Positions 58,846-64,000 of a stretch of DNA of 64,000 nt are shown here, piece by piece. The notes beneath the pieces were generated by a model, which worked only from the letters and a program-made list of their open reading frames with translations, did no database searches and was not told the origin of the DNA. Origin of the DNA: Microbacterium trichothecenolyticum. GTDB taxonomy: Bacteria; Actinomycetota; Actinomycetes; Actinomycetales; Microbacteriaceae. Numbering within the stretch: the stretch's first letter is position 1; the number at the start of each line of letters is the position of its first letter. The stretch spans positions 62,001 through 126,000 of the forward strand of contig NZ_JYJA01000039.1 of assembly GCF_000956465.1 (NCBI RefSeq). The letters are read 5' to 3'. Both the position numbers and the translations under genes were made by a program.

Positions 58846-58891
58846 GCCAAGACACGCCGGGAAGCGCTCGCGCCTTCCGGCGTGTCTTGGC
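58846..58891 (+). terminator. Intercistronic hairpin between xylA and xylB
   Basis: GCCAAGACACGCCGG (58846-58860) and CCGGCGTGTCTTGGC (58877-58891) are perfect 15-bp arms; a further GAAG/CTTC extends the stem past a bulged G. It could end most transcripts after xylA or protect the xylA message, lowering xylB expression. Confidence 0.75.
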
Positions 58892-58942
58892 AACTCGTGG
58901 GGAGTTCCCCGCGACGACAGCACTCGAAGAGGAGGAGGGCGC

Positions 58943-60247
58943 ATGGCGCTCGTGATGGGGGTCGATTCGTCGACGCAATCGTGCAAGGTCGTGATCACGG
59001 ATGCCGCGACCCAGACGGTCGTCAGGCAGGGGCGTGCGTCGCACCCCGACGGCACCTCGGTCGATCCCGAGGCCTGGTGGCGCGCGCTGCAGGAGGCGAT
59101 CGCCGACGCCGGAGGGATCGACGATGTCGAGGCCTGGGCGATCGGCGGGCAGCAGCACGGGATGGTTGCGCTCGACGCCGAGGGGCGCGTCGTCCGCGAC
59201 GCGCTGCTGTGGAACGACACCCGGTCGGCGCAGGCCGCGTCCGACCTCACGGCCGAGTTCGGCGCCGAGGAGCTCGCCCGGCGCACGGGCCTCGTGCCCG
59301 TGGCATCCTTCACGATCACGAAGCTCCGCTGGCTGCGCGACCACGAGCCCGAGAACGCGGCGCGGGTCGCCGCCGTCGCCCTGCCGCACGACTGGCTGAC
59401 CTGGCGGCTGCGCGGGTTCGGCCCCGACATCGAGTCGCCACGCGGCCCCGTGCTCGACGAACTCGTCACGGATCGCTCCGACGCGTCGGGCACCGGCTAC
59501 TGGGACCCCGCCACCGGCGGCTACGACCGCGAGCTGCTCATCGCCGCGCTCGGTCACGACGTGGTGCTCCCGCGCGTGCTCGGACCGGACGAATGGGTGA
59601 CGGATGCCGCGGGCCGACGCGTCGGCGGCGGTGCCGGCGACAACGCGGGCGCGGCCCTCGGCCTCGGCGCCGGTCCCGGGGACGTGGTCGTGTCGATCGG
59701 CACCAGTGGAACCGTGTTCGCGGTGAGCGAGGAGCGCACGATCGATCCCACCGGCACGGTCGCGGGTTTCGCGGACTGCACGGGCCGGTTCCTGCCGCTC
59801 GTCGCGACGCTCAACGCCGCGCGCGTGCTCGACGCGATCGGGCGCGTGCTCGGCGTCGACCACGCCGAGCTGTCGCGCTTGGCGCTGGGCGCCGAACCCG
59901 GTGCCGCGGGCCTGACTCTGGTGCCTTACTTCGAGGGCGAGCGCACGCCGAACCTCCCCGACGCCACCGCCTCGCTCACGGGCATGACGCTCGCCTCGAC
60001 GACGCGGGAGAACCTCGCGCGCGCCGCGGTCGAGGGCATGCTCTCGGGGCTCGCGGCCGGGCTCGAAGCTCTCCGCCTCCTCGGCGTGCCGCTCGAGCGC
60101 GCACTGCTCGTCGGCGGCGGCGCGCAGTCCGAGGCGGTGCGCGAGATCGCGCCCCTCGTGCTCGGGCTGCCGGTCGAGGTGCCCGAGCCGGGGGAGTACG
60201 TGGCTCTCGGCGCCGCGCGGCAGGCAGCATCCGTCCTCTCTTACTGA
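58943..60247 (+). CDS. xylB: Xylulokinase
   Basis: A 434-residue FGGY-family kinase that phosphorylates xylulose. [14 protein letters not shown] (residues ~5-18) is the phosphate-1 motif, [11 protein letters not shown] (~71-81) and [11 protein letters not shown] (~92-102) bind substrate, [15 protein letters not shown] (~228-242) and [14 protein letters not shown] hold ATP and the catalytic Asp, [13 protein letters not shown] is the adenosine motif. It is slightly short for XylB. GAGGAGG precedes ATG 58943; the frame is open from xylA but homology begins here. Confidence 0.95.
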   Translation: MALVMGVDSSTQSCKVVITDAATQTVVRQGRASHPDGTSVDPEAWWRALQEAIADAGGIDDVEAWAIGGQQHGMVALDAEGRVVRDALLWNDTRSAQAASDLTAEFGAEELARRTGLVPVASFTITKLRWLRDHEPENAARVAAVALPHDWLTWRLRGFGPDIESPRGPVLDELVTDRSDASGTGYWDPATGGYDRELLIAALGHDVVLPRVLGPDEWVTDAAGRRVGGGAGDNAGAALGLGAGPGDVVVSIGTSGTVFAVSEERTIDPTGTVAGFADCTGRFLPLVATLNAARVLDAIGRVLGVDHAELSRLALGAEPGAAGLTLVPYFEGERTPNLPDATASLTGMTLASTTRENLARAAVEGMLSGLAAGLEALRLLGVPLERALLVGGGAQSEAVREIAPLVLGLPVEVPEPGEYVALGAARQAASVLSY

Positions 60248-60578
60248 AGCTCTCTCGCTCTCGTGGGCGCGTCCGTGCTCTCACGCCCCGGCCACGTCCG
60301 GACTTCGCAGGATCGGCGGCCCGCGGCGAGGGGAATCCCGGACTCCGGCTCGCGGAGAGTCTTTGCGGATCGGGCCAGATTCTCCGCGAAGTCCGGACTT
60401 CGCAGATTCGCGGGCCTGAGACTCTGCGATTCCCGGACCTCGCGGCCACTGGAGCAGCGGGCGGAGAAAACGTCCCGGCGGGACCGGACCCGTGCGGGCT
60501 GAATCGTGCAGTTCGCCCCGGCGGAAATGGGTAGAACTGCCGATGTATCGCCGGGGGCGGAATCCGTATCTTCCCTAT
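60248..60578. other. Gene-free region with clustered inverted and direct repeats
   Basis: GCGAAGTCCGGACTTCGC (60387-60404) is a perfect 18-bp palindrome; TCCGGACTTCGCAG occurs both at 60298-60311 and 60393-60406; related AATCCCGGACT and ATTCCCGGACC motifs lie at ~60338 and ~60436. The region after xylB looks like a stack of terminator or REP-like units. No ORF with homology is seen. Confidence 0.6.
60567..60572 (+). promoter_or_regulatory. -10 element of the SemiSWEET-like gene
   Basis: TATCTT ends six bases before ATG 60579; leaderless start. Confidence 0.55.
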
Positions 60579-60950
60579 ATGGATGCTGCGACGCTCGCCG
60601 GTACGGTCTCGACCGTGCTGTTCGCCGCGGCCAATCTGCCGATGGTGGTGAAGGCCGTGCGGTCCGGCGATCTGCGCTCGTACAGCCTCAGCGCGCTCGT
60701 GATGGGAAACGTCGGCAACGCCGTCTACACGGTCTACGTGCTGAGCCTGCCGTTCGGGCCGATCTGGATCCTCCACGGCTTCTACCTCACGACAATGGCG
60801 ATCATGCTCGCGCTCTACGCGGTCTCGGCGCACGCGCATCGGGGTCGCAGAGCGACCACCGGACACGGCGCGATGACGGCGGTAGCATTCGGGCATGGCG
60901 GACACGGTCGCCGTGCTCGAACAGGCTCGGGCGGCATACCGGTCCGGTGA
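60579..60950 (+). CDS. Small PQ-loop/SemiSWEET-like membrane protein
   Basis: A 123-residue protein with three membrane helices in residues ~3-85: TLAGTVSTVLFAAANLPMVVKAVRSGD, SLSALVMGNVGNAVYTVYVLSLPFG, IWILHGFYLTTMAIMLALYAV (in parts). The first helix ends LPMVVKAVRS, close to the PQ-loop motif of SemiSWEET sugar carriers, with Met in place of Gln. The last ~38 residues are Arg/Gly/His-rich; that tail overlaps the 5' end of the LuxR gene in another frame, so the C-terminus may be longer than in relatives. A start within the transport family is likely, substrate unknown. Confidence 0.65.
   Translation: MDAATLAGTVSTVLFAAANLPMVVKAVRSGDLRSYSLSALVMGNVGNAVYTVYVLSLPFGPIWILHGFYLTTMAIMLALYAVSAHAHRGRRATTGHGAMTAVAFGHGGHGRRARTGSGGIPVR
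60883..60888 (+). promoter_or_regulatory. -10 element of the LuxR-type gene
   Basis: TAGCAT ends six bases before ATG 60895. It lies inside the coding region of the small membrane protein. Confidence 0.6.
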
Positions 60951-62517
60951 CTGGGAGACGGCGCGGGAGGCGTTCGAGGGGGCTCGCCGCGACGCCGCGG
61001 CCACCGGTGCCGACCTGCGCGCGCTCGCGTCGTGCGAGTGGTGGCTCGGGCGGCAGGACGCCTGCCTCGGGGGCCTGGAGTCGGCCTTCCGTGTGCTCTC
61101 CGACGAGCGCGACGCGATGGGCGCGGCCGAAGCGGCGCTCGTCGTCGCGCTCGTACGCCTGATCCGCGCCGAGATCACCGTCGGAACCGCGTGGGTGCGG
61201 CGCGCGCGGCGGATCCTCGCCGATCTTCCCGACAGTCGCGGGCACGCCTACGAGGTGTACCTCACGGCGAGCATGGACCTCGACGGAACCGGCGCGCTGT
61301 GGCCGGCCGAGAGCGTGTCGCGCATGCGCGAACTGGCCGACGCGCTGCGCCAGCCCGCGGTGTCCGCCTTGAGCGCGGTCGCGGCCGGGATGCACGCGAT
61401 CCGGGCGGGGCGCACGGCCGAGGGGTTCGCGCAGCTCGACGAGGCGATGCTCTGCGTCGTGTCGGACGAACTCGAGCCGGAGTGGGCGGGCGACGTGCTG
61501 TGCACCACCATCCACGTGTGCCATGAGCTCGCCGATTTCCGCCGCATGGCCGACTGGACCCGCGCGACCGAGGCCTGGTGCGCCGCTCGCGGCGCGCACG
61601 TCCTCTACGCCGGCGTCTGCCGCGTGCACCGACTTGAGCTCCAGTCCGCGAGCGGGGAATGGGATGCTGCCGAAGCGGCGCTCGAGCGCGCGTGCGAGGA
61701 TCTCGGATCCGATCACCCTTGGATCGCCGGTGAGGGATGGAACCAGCTCGGCGAGATCCGGCGGCTCCGGGGGGACGCCGCCGGAGCACGCGAGGCTTAC
61801 CGCCGTGCGAGCGAGGCGGGCATCGACCCGGTCCCGGGAGAGGCGCTGCTGGTGCTCGCGGACGGCGACACCGAACGGGCCGCGGCGATGATCGCCGCCG
61901 CGCTCGAGCAGCGGGACCGCATGGGTCGCGCGCGGCTGCTGCGTCCGGGGATCGAGATCGCTCTCGCGGACAGGCGGCCTCGGGAGGCCGAGCACCTGCT
62001 CGACGAGCTCGAGGACGACGCGCGAGCCTTCGGCAGCGACGGGTTCCACGCGTGGGCGGCCCACGGGCGCGGGATGATCCTGATCCAGGCGGGCGATGCT
62101 GCGGGCGCGGTCGGCCGGCTGCACGCCGCCCTCGACCTCTTCCGGCGCTTGGGGCAGCCCTGGGAGCAGGCGAACGTGCTCTGCTGGCTCGCCACCGCGC
62201 AGGAGCTCCGCGGAGAGCCGGCGCTGGCCGCGCAGCTGCGGGAGCAGGCGGGCGCGATCTTCGAGCGCCTCGGCGCGCCACCGGTTGTCGTGCGATCCGC
62301 GGCTGCCGACGACGGCGGGCCGCTGACCGCCAGGGAGCGCGAGATCGTCGAGCTCGTCGCGCAGGGCAGGGCCAACAGGCAGATCGCCGACGAGCTCTTC
62401 ATCAGCGAGAAGACCGTGAGCCGGCACCTCGCGAACATCTACGTGAAGCTCGACGTCGGCTCGCGCACAGCCGCCGCCGCATGGTGGCGCGAGCATGCGG
62501 GCAAGCGCGTTCGGTGA
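60895..62517 (+). CDS. LuxR-type regulator with TPR-like sensor region
   Basis: A 540-residue protein. Residues ~10-460 are alpha-helical repeats (ARAAYRSGDWETAREAFEGAR, GWNQLGEIRRLRGDAAGAREAYRRASEAG in parts), TPR/SuperHelix type as in MalT-like regulators but with no NB-ARC or kinase ATP site. Residues ~477-534 are a LuxR helix-turn-helix (LTAREREIVELVAQGRANRQIADELFISEKTVSRHL in parts). It starts 56 bases inside the small membrane protein gene. Probable regulator of the methyltransferase gene downstream or of remote genes. Confidence 0.88.
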   Translation: MADTVAVLEQARAAYRSGDWETAREAFEGARRDAAATGADLRALASCEWWLGRQDACLGGLESAFRVLSDERDAMGAAEAALVVALVRLIRAEITVGTAWVRRARRILADLPDSRGHAYEVYLTASMDLDGTGALWPAESVSRMRELADALRQPAVSALSAVAAGMHAIRAGRTAEGFAQLDEAMLCVVSDELEPEWAGDVLCTTIHVCHELADFRRMADWTRATEAWCAARGAHVLYAGVCRVHRLELQSASGEWDAAEAALERACEDLGSDHPWIAGEGWNQLGEIRRLRGDAAGAREAYRRASEAGIDPVPGEALLVLADGDTERAAAMIAAALEQRDRMGRARLLRPGIEIALADRRPREAEHLLDELEDDARAFGSDGFHAWAAHGRGMILIQAGDAAGAVGRLHAALDLFRRLGQPWEQANVLCWLATAQELRGEPALAAQLREQAGAIFERLGAPPVVVRSAAADDGGPLTAREREIVELVAQGRANRQIADELFISEKTVSRHLANIYVKLDVGSRTAAAAWWREHAGKRVR

Positions 62518-62644
62518 TGGGCCCTGCATCGAATGGTGCAGACGCGCCGGGCGGATCTGCGAGGTTCTGCCGACGTGGCGGCTCCCTCACGCTCCGTAGC
62601 GTCGGGGCCAGACATCAGACGGAGCACTCGTGAAGGAGGACAAG

Positions 62645-63739
62645 ATGTCAACGACCACCGAGTCCGAGGTGAAGACCGAGACCGGGGCCACCGCGGCCTT
62701 CGCCGACCGGATCATGGAAGCCACGCTCGGCTGGATGGACCTCATGGCCGTCCACCTCGGCTCGCAGCTCGGCTGGTACGCCGAGCTGTCGCGGGCCGAC
62801 GGGCTCTCCGCCGACGAACTCGCCGGGCACACGCACACCGACCCGCGGTACGCGCGCGAGTGGCTCGAGCAGCAGTCCGCGACCGGCATCCTGCGCGCGG
62901 ATGAGAGCACTGATCCCACCGCCCGGCGGTTCCGCCTCGGGCCGGGTGTCGCCGAGGTGCTGCTCGACCGGCGGAGTCTGTCCTACCTCGAACCGCTCGC
63001 TCGGATGGCGGCGGCCTCGGGGACCCAGATCGACGCCCTCCTCGACGCCTACCGCACCGGTGGCGGCGTCAGCTGGGAGCAGCTCGGCCGGCACGCCCGC
63101 GAGGCGCAGGCCGACATGAACCGGCCGTGGTTCGATGATCTGCCCGACCTCTTCGCGGGGATCGGCCGGCTCGATGCCGTGCTCCGGCGCCCTGATGCCC
63201 GCATCGCAGACCTGGGCTTCGGCGGCGGCTGGTCCTCGATCGCCCTGGCGAGGGCGTACCCGCAGCTGCGCGTGGTCGGTCTCGACATCGACGAGGCCTC
63301 CGTCGAGGCGGCCCGGCAGAACGCCGCTGAAGCCGGGGTCGCCGACCGCGTCGAGTTCCTGTTGTGCGACGCGGCGCTCGTCGCCGAGTACGGCCCGTTC
63401 GACGCCGTCTTCGCGTTCGAGTGCCTGCATGACATGCCGAATCCCGTGGAGGTGCTTTCGGCGGCGCGCGCCGCGGTGAGCGACGACGGCATGGTCGTCA
63501 TCATGGATGAGGCCACCGACGAACGCTTCGCCGCGAACGCGAGCGAGCTCGAACGACTGCTCTACGGATTCAGCCTCTTCGTCTGCCTGCCCGACGGTCG
63601 CTCGCACGCACCGAGCGCCGCCACCGGGACGGTGATGCGCCCCTCGACCCTCCGCGGCTACGCGCGTTCGGCGGGGTGGTCCGATGTCCAGGTGCTGGTC
63701 CCCGAGTTCGGCCTCTGGCGCTTCTACGAGATCGTCTGA
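62645..63739 (+). CDS. Class I SAM-dependent methyltransferase, winged-helix N-domain
   Basis: A 364-residue enzyme, ATG 62645 behind GGAGGA. The N-terminal ~100 residues (LGWYAELSRADGLSADELAGHT) form the dimerisation/HTH domain of O-methyltransferase-like enzymes; IADLGFGGGWSSIALA (residues 187-202) is the SAM-binding loop, VVGLDIDEASVEAAR motif II, FDAVFAFECLHDMPNPVEVL motif III. GFGGG replaces the commoner GxGxG. Substrate unknown; the LuxR gene upstream may regulate it. It ends in a compact hairpin. Confidence 0.88.
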   Translation: MSTTTESEVKTETGATAAFADRIMEATLGWMDLMAVHLGSQLGWYAELSRADGLSADELAGHTHTDPRYAREWLEQQSATGILRADESTDPTARRFRLGPGVAEVLLDRRSLSYLEPLARMAAASGTQIDALLDAYRTGGGVSWEQLGRHAREAQADMNRPWFDDLPDLFAGIGRLDAVLRRPDARIADLGFGGGWSSIALARAYPQLRVVGLDIDEASVEAARQNAAEAGVADRVEFLLCDAALVAEYGPFDAVFAFECLHDMPNPVEVLSAARAAVSDDGMVVIMDEATDERFAANASELERLLYGFSLFVCLPDGRSHAPSAATGTVMRPSTLRGYARSAGWSDVQVLVPEFGLWRFYEIV

Positions 63740-63753
63740 CCCGTGGCGGCCCT

Positions 63754-63772
63754 GCCGCGAGTTCATCGCGGC
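63754..63772 (+). terminator. Hairpin after the methyltransferase gene
   Basis: GCCGCGA (63754-63760), loop GTTCA, TCGCGGC (63766-63772), 15 bases after the stop. Confidence 0.45.
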
Positions 63773-63925
63773 CGGGCTTGCGGGATCGCGATCCTGCCGC
63801 ATTCGCCACCGTTTGCAGGACTGTTCCGGATGCCGCGCGCGACGGCCACCGCGATACCGCGGCGTTGGTCGCGCTCGCCGCGATCGGTCCTGAGGACGGT
63901 CGGGGCCATGGGACACAATGGGCGC

Positions 63926-64000
63926 ATGGCCGACGCCGACGAACAGCTCGACGCGATCGCCGCCGAGCTCTACGCCCTCCCGCCAGCGGAGTTCACGGCC
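63926..64000 (+). CDS. Start of an unrecognised gene (cut by window end)
   Basis: ATG 63926 opens MADADEQLDAIAAELYALPP and runs past the window end, 25 codons visible. A CACAAT six bases upstream suggests a leaderless start. The beginning looks helical and acidic; no family can be named from so little. Confidence 0.5.
   Translation, partial: MADADEQLDAIAAELYALPPAEFTA

Noticed and set aside
1..64000. tRNA, rRNA, integrase, transposase or CRISPR genes
   Set aside because: Looked for in intergenic regions; none could be supported by sequence.

Overview
The window is a 64 kb stretch of a high-GC actinobacterial chromosome. Gene content and style (GC-rich third codon positions, many leaderless starts, the DUF7882-type small proteins, a Corynebacterium-like iol gene order) point to Microbacteriaceae, most likely a Microbacterium-type soil or plant-associated organism. 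That assignment is inference from gene families; no rRNA or tRNA gene is present. I see no phage, integrase, insertion sequence or CRISPR array. The two ends cut genes: a sulfatase on the left and an unrecognised gene on the right.

Layout. 0-3.8 kb: end of a sulfatase, then a pantothenate operon (PanG-like/DUF2520 protein, panC, panB). 3.8-9.1 kb: a LacI regulator divergent from an orphan sugar-binding lipoprotein, a Gfo/Idh dehydrogenase, a DUF6807 (PmoA-like) protein and a cupin. 9.1-23.3 kb: myo-inositol catabolism. A GntR regulator is divergent from iolC, a Cgl0158-type aldolase, iolA, iolB, iolD, iolE, iolG, iolH and a truncated epimerase gene; an inositol-type MFS transporter lies convergent to these and divergent from a tautomerase-transaldolase pair. 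The same TTGTC-N2-GACAA-type operator occurs at all three promoters, so the tautomerase and transaldolase look like part of the inositol regulon. 23.4-25.8 kb: a GNAT-AAA+ fusion and a manganese (yybP-ykoY) riboswitch in front of an uncharacterised protein. 25.8-28.7 kb: a Gfo/Idh gene and a TetR regulator sharing one perfect operator, then an FUSC-type membrane protein. 28.8-32.8 kb: a second YidC with a DUF6412 partner, a RecQ helicase carrying a C-terminal phosphoribosyltransferase-like motif, and a Pro/Thr-repeat lipoprotein.

32.9-38.8 kb is a sulfur block: a tandem-rhodanese sulfurtransferase, an MsuE-like FMN reductase and a reverse transsulfuration operon (cystathionine beta-synthase-like plus gamma-synthase/lyase) preceded by a leaderless 11-residue leader peptide containing five cysteines, followed by an old-yellow-enzyme type reductase that lacks one Fe-S ligand. 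38.9-44.8 kb: an SLC13-type anion transporter, an SDR with its own TetR and operator, two convergent DUF7882 paralogues and an omega-aminotransferase. 44.8-48.9 kb: a second LacI-controlled Gfo/Idh-ThuA-Gfo/Idh operon. 49-60.2 kb: beta-glycoside and xylose use (SBP, two ABC permeases and GH3 enzyme under a LacI regulator; ROK regulator; xylA; xylB). 60.5-64 kb: a SemiSWEET-like small membrane protein overlapping a LuxR-type regulator, a methyltransferase, and a partial gene.

The observations I rate highest are the polycysteine leader peptide (34458-34493), the manganese riboswitch with an unexplained target gene (24757-24850), the operator that ties a tautomerase and transaldolase to inositol use, the GNAT-AAA+ fusion, and a 76-bp palindromic dispersed repeat (38841-38916 and 48914-48989).
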